From: Bacillus sp. OxB-1
GTDB taxonomy: Bacteria > Bacillota > Bacilli > Bacillales_A > Planococcaceae
DNA: 64,000 nucleotides
Assembly (NCBI RefSeq): GCF_000829195.1
Contig: NZ_AP013294.1
Location: 2,181,001 to 2,245,000 of the forward strand
Direction of reading: 5' to 3'
In this document: positions 28,752 through 38,377 of the stretch, in pieces
How the letters are laid out: every line of letters starts with the position of its first letter
How positions within the stretch are numbered: the first letter of the stretch is position 1
Position numbers and translations under genes: made by a program
Notes under the pieces: model-generated
What the model saw: the letters and a program-made list of their open reading frames with translations, nothing else
Database searches by the model: none
What the model was told of the DNA's origin: nothing

Positions 28752-30602
28752 ATGGACATTATCAAAGTGATGGACGACATGCTTTCCAATAAGATTGCGG
28801 CGGGGGAAGTGGTCGAGCGTCCGGCGTCCATCGTGAAAGAGCTTGTCGAGAATGCCATCGACGCCGGAAGCACCATCATTGAAATCACGTTGGAAGAAGC
28901 GGGACTGACGTCCATCCGGGTGACGGACAATGGCAAGGGGATGTCCCGTCAAGATGCGGTGCAGGCGTTCGAAAGGCATGCGACGAGTAAAATCGATAAT
29001 GAACATGACCTCTTCCGGATCCGGACACTCGGCTTTCGCGGGGAAGCGCTCGCGAGTATTGCGGCGGTGTCCAAAGTGGCGATGTTCACCTCTGATGGGG
29101 AGACGACGGGGACGGAAGTCCAGATGGATGGGGGCCGCTTGACGAAGCATCAAGATGCGCCTTTCCGGAAAGGGACGGATATCACGGTCTCCCAATTGTT
29201 CTTCAATACGCCCGCCCGCTTGAAATATATGAAGACGATACAGACGGAGCTCGGGCATACGATCGATTTGGTCAACCGCCTCGCGTTAAGCCATCCGGAT
29301 ATTTCATTCAAACTGGCGCATGCGAGCCAAGTGATCTTGCGGACATCGGGGAACGGGGATCAGCGCCGGGTGCTATCCGATGTGTACGGCATATCGGTCG
29401 CGAAGAAGATGGTCCCGTTTGCCGGCAGCAACGCCGATTACAGCGTGCAAGGCTATGTCAGCCTGCCGGAGATGACGCGCGCGTCCCGCAATTATATGAC
29501 CTTGATCGTCAATGGCAGATGGGTGAAGAGCCATCCTGTGAACCATGCCGTGCTTGACGCGTTCCATACGTATTTGCCCATCGGCCGTTTTCCGATTGCC
29601 GTCATCAACATCGAGGGTGATCCGCTGCTGACCGACGTCAATGTGCATCCGGCCAAGCAGCACATCCGCATGAGCAAGGAAGGGGAATTGCTCGTCTTGC
29701 TGAAGGAAACGATCCGGGAAGCCATCAAGAAACAGGTCATCGTCCCGGATGCCATCAAAAAGGATCCGGTCGTTAAAAGGCATTCCGAGCAAACAAATAT
29801 TTGGAAGGATTTCCGCCCCGCCCGCACGGCTTCGGCAAGCGTCGCGCAGACAATTCCGCAACCAACCGAAACGACAAAATCCCCAGAGGAACCGGCCATC
29901 ATGGAAGTGGCCCGGGAGCTGGAAGAATCAACCCCTTGGGTGGTCAATGAAACAGCAAGCGCCTTGGAAGTGGTCGAGGAACCTGCCGAACTTGAAGCGG
30001 AATCCGAACAGGATAAGAGGTTTCCGTCCCTCGTCCCGGTCGGGCAAGTGCACGGGACGTATATCATCGCGCAGAACGAGGACGGATTCTTCATGATCGA
30101 CCAACATGCCGCCCAAGAACGGATCAAATATGAATTTTTCAGGGATAAGCTGGCGAAAGCTGAGAATGGGGAGCGTCAATTATTATTGATTCCGCTCATT
30201 TTTCATTACTCGGCGGATGAAAGGGCGAAAATCGAGGAGAACCGGGAGCATTTGGAAGAGGTCGGCATCTTCCTGGAGGAGTTCGGTCCGTCGTCCTATG
30301 CCGTGAAGGAGTATCCCGCATGGTTCCCGTCCGGGGAAGAGGCCGCGATCATCGAGGATGTCATCGAGCAAGTGCTGAACACCCGGAAGATTGACATCGG
30401 AAAGCTCCGGGAAGAGGCGGCAATCCTCATGAGCTGTAAACGGTCCATCAAAGCGAACCACTACTTGAAGATTGCCGATATGGAACAGCTGCTGGAGGAT
30501 TTGGCCAAGGCCGAGAATCCGTATACTTGCCCGCACGGCAGACCGGTTCTTATCCATTTTACAACGTATGAAATCGAAAAGATGTTCAAGCGTGTCATGT
30601 GA
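28752..30602 (+). CDS. mutL: DNA mismatch repair endonuclease MutL
   Basis: GHKL ATPase that nicks DNA in mismatch repair. The N-terminal motifs are ENAIDAGS, DNGKGM and GFRGEALASI. A Pro/Glu-rich linker spans about 350-420. The C-terminal endonuclease motif DQHAAQERIKYE lies near 449, with SCKRSIKANHYL and CPHGRP supplying more metal ligands, so this is the nicking type found in bacteria without MutH. 616 residues. Confidence 0.98.
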   Translation: MDIIKVMDDMLSNKIAAGEVVERPASIVKELVENAIDAGSTIIEITLEEAGLTSIRVTDNGKGMSRQDAVQAFERHATSKIDNEHDLFRIRTLGFRGEALASIAAVSKVAMFTSDGETTGTEVQMDGGRLTKHQDAPFRKGTDITVSQLFFNTPARLKYMKTIQTELGHTIDLVNRLALSHPDISFKLAHASQVILRTSGNGDQRRVLSDVYGISVAKKMVPFAGSNADYSVQGYVSLPEMTRASRNYMTLIVNGRWVKSHPVNHAVLDAFHTYLPIGRFPIAVINIEGDPLLTDVNVHPAKQHIRMSKEGELLVLLKETIREAIKKQVIVPDAIKKDPVVKRHSEQTNIWKDFRPARTASASVAQTIPQPTETTKSPEEPAIMEVARELEESTPWVVNETASALEVVEEPAELEAESEQDKRFPSLVPVGQVHGTYIIAQNEDGFFMIDQHAAQERIKYEFFRDKLAKAENGERQLLLIPLIFHYSADERAKIEENREHLEEVGIFLEEFGPSSYAVKEYPAWFPSGEEAAIIEDVIEQVLNTRKIDIGKLREEAAILMSCKRSIKANHYLKIADMEQLLEDLAKAENPYTCPHGRPVLIHFTTYEIEKMFKRVM

Positions 30603-30676
30603 CAAGCAAAAGAAGGACGCATGGAACTAGACAGGGCACCCTTGCTTTAAAGGAGTAAGTAAAGAGGAGTGAGCGT

Positions 30677-32320
30677 ATGTTTTCAGCTGTGCAAAGGACC
30701 CGTACCGCCCGTTTGATGGCCAACCATCAATTCGACCTGCTTGTCATCGGCGGAGGCATCACGGGGGCGGGGATCGCCTTGGATGCAGTGACTCGGGGAT
30801 TGTCGGTCGCTTTGGTCGAGATGCAGGATTTTGCCGCCGGGACATCGAGCCGCTCGACCAAGCTCATCCATGGCGGCTTGCGCTATTTGAAGCAATTGGA
30901 AGTGAAAATCGTAGCGGAGACCGGGCATGAACGGGATATCGTCTATCGGAATGCCCCTCATGTGACCGAGCCGGAGCGGATGCTGCTTCCCTTTTACAAA
31001 GGCGGCACATTCGGCAAGCATATGACATCGGCGGGTTTATTCGTCTATGATCTGCTGGCCGGGGTGAAAAAGGACGAGCGCCGGGAAATGCTGACACCCG
31101 GGGAGACGCTTCGGATGGAGCCGTTGCTCAAGCGGGATGGTTTGCTGGGCGGCGGCCATTACGTCGAATACCGGACGGACGATGCCCGTTTGACGATCGA
31201 AACGATGAAAAAAGCGGTGGAACGAGGAGCGCTATGTCTGAATTACGCCAAAGCCGAACAGTTTATATATGACAACGGCAAGGTAATCGGTGTGACGGTC
31301 CACGATTGCTGGGAAAACCGGACGTTCCCTGTCCATGCGAGCGTCGTCGTGAATGCAACGGGGCCATGGGTCGATGAAGTGCGGGAAAAGGATGCCTATT
31401 CCAATGATAAGCGGCTGCGTTTATCGAAAGGGGTTCATCTGGTCATCGATCGGTCGGTGTTCCCGTTGCGCCAAGCGATTTATTTCGATGCGCCGGACGG
31501 CCGGATGATCTTTGCCATTCCACGGGGGAAGAAGGCATATATTGGAACAACGGACACGTTTTACGAAGGAGATCCAGCAAACCCATTAGCGACGGAGGAA
31601 GATGTCCGGTATTTACTGGAAGCGGTGCATCATCTCTTTCCCGAGGTTCCGATCAGGCGTACTGATGTGGAATCGACGTGGGCCGGCGTCCGTCCGCTCA
31701 TTTTCGAAGAAGGCAAGGATCCGTCGGATATTTCGCGGAAAGACGAAGTATGGGAAGCGGACAGCGGGTTGATCACGATTGCGGGCGGCAAACTGACGGG
31801 CTATCGGAAAATGGCCGAGACCGTGGTGGACCGGGTCGCAAAAAGGCTGCATGCAGCATCTGCCGGCCCGTGCGTGACGGAGCATCTTCCGCTATCGGGC
31901 GGAGAGTTCCGGGACGATCGGCATTACCGGGACTTCATTGAAATGAAAGGGGACGAAGCAGTCCGGTTTGGATTGTCACGGGAGGAAGGGTGTCGGCTGG
32001 CCTCGTTTTACGGGACCAATGTCGATAAGGTGTTCCTGTATGCTCATGCGATGAAAGAGGAAGGGAGCGCGTTGCCGGTTTCATTGAAGGCGGAGATTTT
32101 CTATGCGATCCATCATGAAATGGTGCTGACGCCGTCCGATTTCTTCATCCGGCGGCATGGGGATCTTTACTTTCAGGTCGATCGGGTCAAATCTGTCAAA
32201 GAAGCCGCAACAGCCTTCATGGCAAAGTTGCTATCCTACTCGGAAGTCCAGGAGCACCGACTGCTGCAAGAGCTGAAACTTCATCTCGCGGAAGCGGAAC
32301 TTAAGGGGGGAACGGATTGA
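30677..32320 (+). CDS. glpD: Aerobic glycerol-3-phosphate dehydrogenase
   Basis: Membrane-associated flavoenzyme oxidising glycerol-3-phosphate to dihydroxyacetone phosphate and feeding quinone. The 547 residues start with the FAD-binding GGGITGAGIALDA near 24. GTSSRSTKLIHGGLRYL is the family signature, and a C-terminal DAO_C domain follows. A GAGGAGTGAG site precedes the ATG. No glpF or glpK is next to it. The hydrolase gene overlaps its stop by 4 bp; a monoacylglycerol lipase there could supply glycerol, which is an inference. Confidence 0.95.
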   Translation: MFSAVQRTRTARLMANHQFDLLVIGGGITGAGIALDAVTRGLSVALVEMQDFAAGTSSRSTKLIHGGLRYLKQLEVKIVAETGHERDIVYRNAPHVTEPERMLLPFYKGGTFGKHMTSAGLFVYDLLAGVKKDERREMLTPGETLRMEPLLKRDGLLGGGHYVEYRTDDARLTIETMKKAVERGALCLNYAKAEQFIYDNGKVIGVTVHDCWENRTFPVHASVVVNATGPWVDEVREKDAYSNDKRLRLSKGVHLVIDRSVFPLRQAIYFDAPDGRMIFAIPRGKKAYIGTTDTFYEGDPANPLATEEDVRYLLEAVHHLFPEVPIRRTDVESTWAGVRPLIFEEGKDPSDISRKDEVWEADSGLITIAGGKLTGYRKMAETVVDRVAKRLHAASAGPCVTEHLPLSGGEFRDDRHYRDFIEMKGDEAVRFGLSREEGCRLASFYGTNVDKVFLYAHAMKEEGSALPVSLKAEIFYAIHHEMVLTPSDFFIRRHGDLYFQVDRVKSVKEAATAFMAKLLSYSEVQEHRLLQELKLHLAEAELKGGTD

Positions 32321-33237
32321 ATGAACTGCAAATAGCCGCATCGGACGGGTTTTTGATTCATGCCTTCGTTTTGGAACCGGAAGGGGTTCCGCGCGCGCAT
32401 ATCCACCTGATCCATGGCATGGCGGAACATATCGACCGATATGAAGAGTTTGCAAACTACTTGGCGGGGCATGGGTATCTCGTTTCCGGACATGACCATC
32501 GGGGGCATGGCAAGACAGTCGATCAGAACGGCAAGCCGGGACATCTGGCGGATGCAGATGGGTTCGCCCGTGCCGTGCAGGACAGTTACGAAGTGATCCA
32601 CTCTATACGGGTGCAATATCCGGCATCCCGATTTGTTTTATTCGGCCATAGCATGGGGTCGTTTGTCGCGCGGCGCTATATCCAGCTGCACGGCCCGGAA
32701 GTGGACTTGGCGATTCTGTCCGGGACGGGCGGGGATCCGGGGCTTGGCAGGATTGCAGGGCAATTGACCGCTTACTTGTCGGGGAAAAAGAGCGGTTTCG
32801 ACGAGCCGAATCCTTTTGTCAACAAGCTCATTTTCGGCAGGTACAATAAAAACATCCCTGCTGCGATCTCGCCATTCGATTGGCTGTCGACAGATACAGA
32901 GGCGGTGGAGTCGTACGTCAACGATCCGAAATGCGGCGTCGTCCCGACGACCCGGTTCTTTGCCGATCTGTTCGACGGGCTTGCCGTCATCAATAAAGCG
33001 AATGAAATTGCCAAAGTGCCGAAAACATTGCCTATCCTTCTCTTTTCGGGAGATGCCGATCCGGTCGGGGGCTATGGGAAAGGCGTGTGGGAAACTGCCC
33101 GGCAGTACGATGATGCAGGAGTCCGAGATGTGACAGTCCTGCTGTTCGAGGGCAAGCGCCATGAGATGCTGCATGAAACGAACCGGCAGCAAGTGTTTGA
33201 ATTAGTGGAGGAATGGATGGGAAAACATGAAAACTGA
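32317..33237 (+). CDS. Alpha/beta hydrolase, monoacylglycerol lipase-like
   Basis: A 306-residue serine hydrolase of the Hydrolase_4 group. The nucleophile elbow GHSMGS lies near 109-114, the acid is in [10 protein letters not shown] and the histidine in GKRHEMLHE. An HGMAEH oxyanion segment is near the start. It begins at TTG 32317 behind AAGGGGGG. It is translationally coupled to glpD and overlaps miaA by 11 bp. No signal peptide is seen. The substrate, perhaps monoacylglycerols or lysophospholipids, is inferred from family only. Confidence 0.85.
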   Translation: MNELQIAASDGFLIHAFVLEPEGVPRAHIHLIHGMAEHIDRYEEFANYLAGHGYLVSGHDHRGHGKTVDQNGKPGHLADADGFARAVQDSYEVIHSIRVQYPASRFVLFGHSMGSFVARRYIQLHGPEVDLAILSGTGGDPGLGRIAGQLTAYLSGKKSGFDEPNPFVNKLIFGRYNKNIPAAISPFDWLSTDTEAVESYVNDPKCGVVPTTRFFADLFDGLAVINKANEIAKVPKTLPILLFSGDADPVGGYGKGVWETARQYDDAGVRDVTVLLFEGKRHEMLHETNRQQVFELVEEWMGKHEN

Positions 33238-34138
33238 GTTGGATGTCTTGGCCATCGTCGGGCCGACCGCTTCCGGCAAGACAGCGTTGAGCGTCGAGCT
33301 TGCGAAACGGCTCGGCGGGGAAATCATCAATGGGGACTCCATGCAGGTATACAAGGGGCTCGATATTGGCACGGCCAAGATCACCTTCGAGGAAATGGAT
33401 GGCGTGCCCCATCATTTATTTGATTTCAAAGAGCCGGATGAGCCGTTTTCGGTTGCCGATTACCAGAAAGCGGTGAGGGGTTGCATTGACGAGGTGCAGC
33501 AACGCGGAAAATTGCCGATCATCGTCGGCGGGACCGGATTGTATGTCCAGTCGGTCCTGTTCGATTTCCGATTCACGGAAGAGGCGGCCGATCTGGAAGT
33601 GCGGGAGCGGCTTGAGCGGGAACTGGAAGAGCAAGGCGCCTCCGCATTGTATGAACGGTTAGTTGCGGCCGACCCGGAAAGTGCGGAAAAGATCCATCCG
33701 AATAATCACCGCCGGCTCATCCGGGCGCTTGAAATCATTGAAGTGACCGGGAAGACGAAGGCGGATCATGAAGAGGATGCGGGGCGGGCTCCTTTGTACC
33801 GCCATTTGATCATCGGACTTGATATGGACCGTGAGCTGTTATATGAACGGATCAATCTCCGGGTCGATCTGATGATGGAAAACGGTCTCCTCGAAGAAGT
33901 GCGGGGTTTATGGGAGCAAGGAATCCGCGGAGTGCAGTCCGTGCAGGCGATCGGGTACAAGGAGTTATACAGTTATTTGGAAGGCGAGACTACGCTCGAA
34001 GCCGCCGTGGAAGCAATCAAGAAAAATACACGGAACTATGCCAAGCGGCAATTGACGTACTTCCGCAACAAAATGGAAATCGCTTGGTTTGATGCAGAAC
34101 TGGGGACAATGGAGATTTTAAAGAAAATATCTGAATAG
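33227..34138 (+). CDS. miaA: tRNA dimethylallyltransferase
   Basis: Adds the isopentenyl group to A37 of tRNAs reading UNN codons, producing the substrate of MiaB. P-loop GPTASGKT is at residues 11-18, followed by [25 protein letters not shown] and a C-terminal [13 protein letters not shown]. 303 residues. It is followed by hfq, the arrangement conserved in many bacteria, though hfq has its own promoter here. Confidence 0.97.
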   Translation: MKTELDVLAIVGPTASGKTALSVELAKRLGGEIINGDSMQVYKGLDIGTAKITFEEMDGVPHHLFDFKEPDEPFSVADYQKAVRGCIDEVQQRGKLPIIVGGTGLYVQSVLFDFRFTEEAADLEVRERLERELEEQGASALYERLVAADPESAEKIHPNNHRRLIRALEIIEVTGKTKADHEEDAGRAPLYRHLIIGLDMDRELLYERINLRVDLMMENGLLEEVRGLWEQGIRGVQSVQAIGYKELYSYLEGETTLEAAVEAIKKNTRNYAKRQLTYFRNKMEIAWFDAELGTMEILKKISE

Positions 34139-34148
34139 ATGAAGGGTT

Positions 34149-34177
34149 TTGAAAGGCGGAAGCGAATTAAGTACAAT
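34149..34177 (+). promoter_or_regulatory. SigmaA promoter of hfq
   Basis: TTGAAA (34149-34154), 17 bp, TACAAT (34172-34177). Confidence 0.65.
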
Positions 34178-34219
34178 AGGTAATAGAAATATAGGCTGGA
34201 CAACGGGAGGATTCGACAA

Positions 34220-34444
34220 ATGGCGCAAGGGAATATGCAGGATGTTTTTTTAAATTCGTTACGGAAAAACAATACATTTGTAACGGTATTCTTACTGAAT
34301 GGATTTCAATTGAAGGGCCTAATCAAGTCATATGATAATTACACGGTCCTGCTTGAATCGGACGGAAAACAGCAATTGATCTACAAACATGCGATTTCTA
34401 CATACGTCCCATCCAAACCGGTCGTATTGAAAGAAGATGAATAA
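34220..34444 (+). CDS. hfq: RNA chaperone Hfq
   Basis: Hexameric Sm-like protein that binds small RNAs. At 74 residues it is the short Gram-positive form. Sm1 shows [16 protein letters not shown] and Sm2 shows [15 protein letters not shown], with the conserved YKHA. GGGAGG precedes the ATG and a strong terminator follows. Confidence 0.97.
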   Translation: MAQGNMQDVFLNSLRKNNTFVTVFLLNGFQLKGLIKSYDNYTVLLESDGKQQLIYKHAISTYVPSKPVVLKEDE

Positions 34445-34450
34445 GGGAAA

Positions 34451-34491
34451 AAAACGGAATCGGGTCTGGTTGGTGCCCGGTTCCGTTTTTG
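34451..34491 (+). terminator. Intrinsic terminator after hfq
   Basis: AAAACGGAATCGGG pairs with CCCGGTTCCGTTTT followed by T-run. Confidence 0.9.
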
Positions 34492-34496
34492 TGTAT

Positions 34497-34623
34497 TTAT
34501 TCCTTCTGTAGTATTCCCTTCGGTAATTTGAATTGGAAAACGGCTGACAGGATGCGCAATCCAGCCGTTACGATCGACCGCTCCCGATATGGCAAATGCT
34601 GTAGTCCCGATAAAGCTGAACAT
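34497..34623 (-). pseudogene. Internally deleted remnant of a TRIC/UPF0126-type membrane protein
   Basis: On the minus strand an ATG at 34623 opens MFSFIGTTAFAISGA, which resembles the N-terminus of the UPF0126/TRIC (YvgT-like) family. After about 15 codons the frame changes and the sequence reads IVTAGLRILSAVFQFKLPK..QKE to a TAA at 34497, which resembles the C-terminus of the same family. Roughly 160 residues are missing between. It faces the hfq terminator. Family identity is from memory of the motifs. Confidence 0.5.
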
Positions 34624-34720
34624 TTCCCGACCAGAAAGAGCCCCTCCATACGAAAGCCCGGTTCTCCAGGTTTCCAATTTTACGATATTGGATAAGCGAC
34701 CAGCGGAGGAAAGTCGTATC

Positions 34721-34748
34721 TTGACCTCTGGCAAAGGACTGTTAAGAT
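34721..34748 (+). promoter_or_regulatory. Candidate promoter of ynbB
   Basis: TTGACC (34721-34726), 16 bp, TAAGAT (34743-34748), about 35 bp before the start codon. Confidence 0.45.
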
Positions 34749-34783
34749 GGGAAAGAATACTTAACAGAATGGGGAATAACAAG

Positions 34784-36049
34784 ATGAAAGTGGAACGATA
34801 TGATGAATCGCTTTGGGAACAAGCGGAAGCGATGGAACTGAAACTGGCTCCGTACTACAAGACGATTGAACGCACTGCGTTTACCAATCAGCGGAAAGTG
34901 CTTGCCGCTTTTCGTCATAATAAAGTGAGTGATTTTCATCTGACCGGCTCGACCGGATACGGCTATGATGACAGTGGCCGGGATGTGTTGGAGCGCGTGT
35001 ATGCCGATGTGTTTGGCGCGGAGGCTTGTCTCGTCCGCAATCAAATCATCTCCGGCACGCATGCCATTTCCATCAGCCTGTTCGGTATTTTGCGACCCGG
35101 CGATGAACTCTTGTACATTACAGGGAAACCGTACGACACGCTGGAGTCGATCGTATCCGGGAAAGGGAAGGATACCGGCTCACTTGCCGATTACGGAATC
35201 GGCTATCGACATATCGATTTGCTCTCCGATGGCTCCGTCGATTTTGAGCAAGTGGCGGCGAGCATCGAGCCGACTACGAAAATGATCGGCATCCAGCGCT
35301 CGAAAGGGTATTCGGATCGCCCGTCCTTCACCGTTGGACAAATTGAAGAAATGGTGCGTTTCGTGAAGGACATCCACCCGGAAGCGATCGTCTTCGTCGA
35401 CAATTGCTACGGCGAATTCGTCGAGGAGCAGGAGCCGACCGAAGTCGGAGCCGACTTGATGGCAGGATCCCTCATTAAGAACCCGGGCGGTGGATTGGCA
35501 CGAACCGGCGGATACATCGCAGGAAGAGCCGATCTTGTGAAAAAATGTGCATACCGGATGACGTCGCCGGGGCTTGGGGCGGAAGCAGGTGCTTCGCTTG
35601 ATACGCTGCTGGAAATGTATCAGGGTTTCTTCCTGGCGCCTCATGTCGTGAGCCAAGCTCTGAAGGGGGCTTTATTCACGGCTGCGTTGCTGGAAAGCTA
35701 TGGCATGCGGACGACGCCTCATTATTCGGAGAAACGGACCGATTTGATCCAATCAGTGTCGTTTGACACGGCGGAGCAGATGATTGCATTTTGCCAAACG
35801 ATCCAAGAGAACTCGCCGATTGACGCACATTACGCGCCGGAGCCGTCCTATATGCCGGGCTATGCTGACGATGTCATCATGGCGGCCGGCACTTTCATCC
35901 AAGGCTCCAGCATCGAATTGACCGCGGACGGCCCGATTCGTCCCCCTTATACAGCGTACGTCCAAGGCGGATTGACGTATGAGCATGTTAAGGCGGCTGT
36001 GCTGGCTTCGACATGGAAGCTGGTCCAGGGGAACATGTTGGGGAAGTGA
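34784..36049 (+). CDS. ynbB: PLP-dependent 'aluminium resistance' protein (YnbB, methionine gamma-lyase-like)
   Basis: A fold-type I PLP enzyme of the Cys/Met metabolism superfamily, 421 residues. The candidate Schiff-base lysine is in AGSLIKNPGGG. The aspartate that contacts PLP is in VFVDNCYGEF, and STGYGYDDSGRD is the conserved start of the large domain. ATG 34784 follows GGGGAATAA; ATG 34769 is a possible alternative. In B. subtilis it precedes glnRA; here lexA lies downstream in the opposite direction. The true substrate of the family is not established. Confidence 0.88.
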   Translation: MKVERYDESLWEQAEAMELKLAPYYKTIERTAFTNQRKVLAAFRHNKVSDFHLTGSTGYGYDDSGRDVLERVYADVFGAEACLVRNQIISGTHAISISLFGILRPGDELLYITGKPYDTLESIVSGKGKDTGSLADYGIGYRHIDLLSDGSVDFEQVAASIEPTTKMIGIQRSKGYSDRPSFTVGQIEEMVRFVKDIHPEAIVFVDNCYGEFVEEQEPTEVGADLMAGSLIKNPGGGLARTGGYIAGRADLVKKCAYRMTSPGLGAEAGASLDTLLEMYQGFFLAPHVVSQALKGALFTAALLESYGMRTTPHYSEKRTDLIQSVSFDTAEQMIAFCQTIQENSPIDAHYAPEPSYMPGYADDVIMAAGTFIQGSSIELTADGPIRPPYTAYVQGGLTYEHVKAAVLASTWKLVQGNMLGK

Positions 36050-36079
36050 GCGCTGGGGAGGACTGACATGGCTCGAATG

Positions 36080-36131
36080 AACTGTCATGGAGCAGGATGG
36101 AACTGTCATGGCAAATATAAAAACTGTCATG
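36080..36131 (+). repeat. Three direct repeats AACTGTCATG at exact 21-bp spacing
   Basis: AACTGTCATG starts at 36080, 36101 and 36122, exactly two helical turns apart. A degenerate GACTGACATG stands at 36061. The array lies between the ynbB stop and the shared terminator with lexA. If translated it would give an N-C-H motif every seven residues, but no ribosome-binding site supports that. Confidence 0.7.
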
Positions 36132-36156
36132 CCCCCTTTTCCCCACCTTCAACCAG

Positions 36157-36202
36157 AAAAGAGCTGCCTGTTACGCTATCATGCGTAGGGCAGCTCTTTT
36201 TA
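36157..36202. terminator. Bidirectional terminator between ynbB and lexA
   Basis: AAAAGAGCTGCC and GGCAGCTCTTTTT flank a loop; T-runs exist on both strands, serving the convergent genes. Confidence 0.85.
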
Positions 36203-36205
36203 CAT

Positions 36206-36826
36206 TCAATGAATCATGCGGTAAACGCCGACAACTTTCCCAAGGATGGTGACATTGTCAACTATGATCGGATCCATGGAAGGGTTCTCCGGTTGAAGGC
36301 GGAAATAATCTTTCTCTTTAAAGAACCGTTTGACTGTAGCTTCGTCTTCGTCCGTCATGGCTACGACGATTTCACCGTTCTGGGCTGTTTGCTGTTGCTT
36401 GACGACGACGTGGTCCCCGTTCAGGATCCCTGCGTCAATCATACTTTCACCGACAATCTCCAGCATGAACAGGTTATCTTCGCTTGTGCCGAATGATTCA
36501 GGGAGAGGGAAATACTCCTCGATGTTTTCCACGGCGGTGATCGGTAGGCCTGCTGTAACTTTCCCGACTAACGGAACGTGAAGCACCCCTGGTTTCATCG
36601 CATCGAGCCCTTCCGGATCAAGCACTTCAATTGCACGCGGTTTCGTAGGGTCCCGACGGATATACCCTTTGCTTTCCAATCTCGCCAGATGGCCATGGAC
36701 GGTAGAACTGGATGCAAGTCCGACCGCTTCCCCGATTTCACGGACAGACGGTGGGTAACCTTTCGCTTTGACTTCATCTTTAATGAAAGTCAAAATATCC
36801 TCTTGCCTTTTTGAAATCTTCTTCAT
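36206..36826 (-). CDS. lexA: SOS repressor LexA
   Basis: Represses DNA-damage genes and self-cleaves with RecA. I choose the ATG at 36826, spaced well from AGAGGTGA; an in-frame ATG at 36835 abuts that site. In 206 residues there is an N-terminal winged helix ([19 protein letters not shown]). The cleavage site is A92-G93 and the Ser-Lys dyad is S128 (VGESMID) and K166. Its promoter region is shared with yneA and carries three LexA boxes. Confidence 0.97.
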   Translation of the reverse strand: MKKISKRQEDILTFIKDEVKAKGYPPSVREIGEAVGLASSSTVHGHLARLESKGYIRRDPTKPRAIEVLDPEGLDAMKPGVLHVPLVGKVTAGLPITAVENIEEYFPLPESFGTSEDNLFMLEIVGESMIDAGILNGDHVVVKQQQTAQNGEIVVAMTDEDEATVKRFFKEKDYFRLQPENPSMDPIIVDNVTILGKVVGVYRMIH

Positions 36827-36879
36827 ATCATTCACCTCTCAACTAACAATCTAGTAAATTATAGGTTTTCTTAATTTCA

Positions 36880-36919
36880 AGTATAACAGGTGTTCGGCTA
36901 ATAAGCAAACGCAGGTTCG
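36880..36919 (-). promoter_or_regulatory. lexA promoter with overlapping SOS box
   Basis: On the minus strand TTGCTT (36903-36908), 17 bp and TATACT (36880-36885). The box CAAAC-GCAG-GTTCG (36906-36919, plus strand) matches CGAAC-N4-GTTCG with one mismatch and overlaps the -35, so LexA probably represses itself. Confidence 0.7.
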
Positions 36920-36929
36920 AAAAAAGAGG

Positions 36930-36987
36930 TTGACACGTACGAGTGTATGTTCGTATAATGGGAACAAGTATTCCGAACCTATATTCG
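36930..36987 (+). promoter_or_regulatory. yneA promoter with two SOS boxes
   Basis: TTGACA (36930-36935), 18 bp, TATAAT (36954-36959). CGAGT-GTAT-GTTCG (36940-36953) fills the spacer, and CGAAC-CTAT-ATTCG (36974-36987) lies just downstream of the start point. Each has one mismatch to the LexA box. Confidence 0.8.
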
Positions 36988-37005
36988 TGCAGGAGGATTC
37001 TAAAC

Positions 37006-37982
<977 letters not shown>

Positions 37983-38049
37983 TTGATTGCACTTTCCGCC
38001 TAATTTGTATACGTTTCTCTTAAGCTCATATTTGGATGGAGGAACAGCC

Positions 38050-38283
38050 ATGCTTTCAGAAGAAAAAATCAAACGAATCAATGAATTATCTAAAAAATCG
38101 AAGACAACGGGGCTTTCAATCGAAGAAGCGAAAGAACAGACCCAATTGCGGAAAGAGTATTTGGAAACCTTCCGTTCCACTATGAGGGACACCATTGAAC
38201 ATGTGAAAGTGATCGATCCCGAGGGCAATGACGTGACACCAGAAAAAGTGAAACGCGTCCGTGACGGCAAATATCTCAATTGA
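38050..38283 (+). CDS. ynzC: DUF896 family protein (YnzC)
   Basis: A 77-residue helical protein of the DUF896/UPF0291 family, with SEEKIKRINELSKKSK and EAKEQTQLRKEYLETFR. ATG 38050 follows GGAGGAA; the frame upstream has no good start. It is third in the yneA-yneB-ynzC SOS operon known from B. subtilis. Its function is not established. Confidence 0.9.
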   Translation: MLSEEKIKRINELSKKSKTTGLSIEEAKEQTQLRKEYLETFRSTMRDTIEHVKVIDPEGNDVTPEKVKRVRDGKYLN

Positions 38284-38304
38284 CATGCGAAAGTATTTTG
38301 TCAA

Positions 38305-38333
38305 TTGTATTTATGCTGCCCTTTGTCTAAAAT
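38305..38333 (+). promoter_or_regulatory. Promoter of tkt
   Basis: TTGTAT (38305-38310), 17 bp, TAAAAT (38328-38333), 45 bp before the start codon. Confidence 0.55.
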
Positions 38334-38377
38334 GGAAGGTGTAGAAAATAGATGGAACGGGAAAGGATGTACTTTGC

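Noticed and set aside
36080..36131. CRISPR array
   Set aside because: Units are only 10 bp with 11-bp gaps, and no cas genes are present in the window.
36068..36496. Frame with repeated N-C-H motif crossing the lexA 3' end
   Set aside because: The motif comes from the phased AACTGTCATG repeats. The frame then runs antisense through lexA, crosses a terminator and has no ribosome-binding site.
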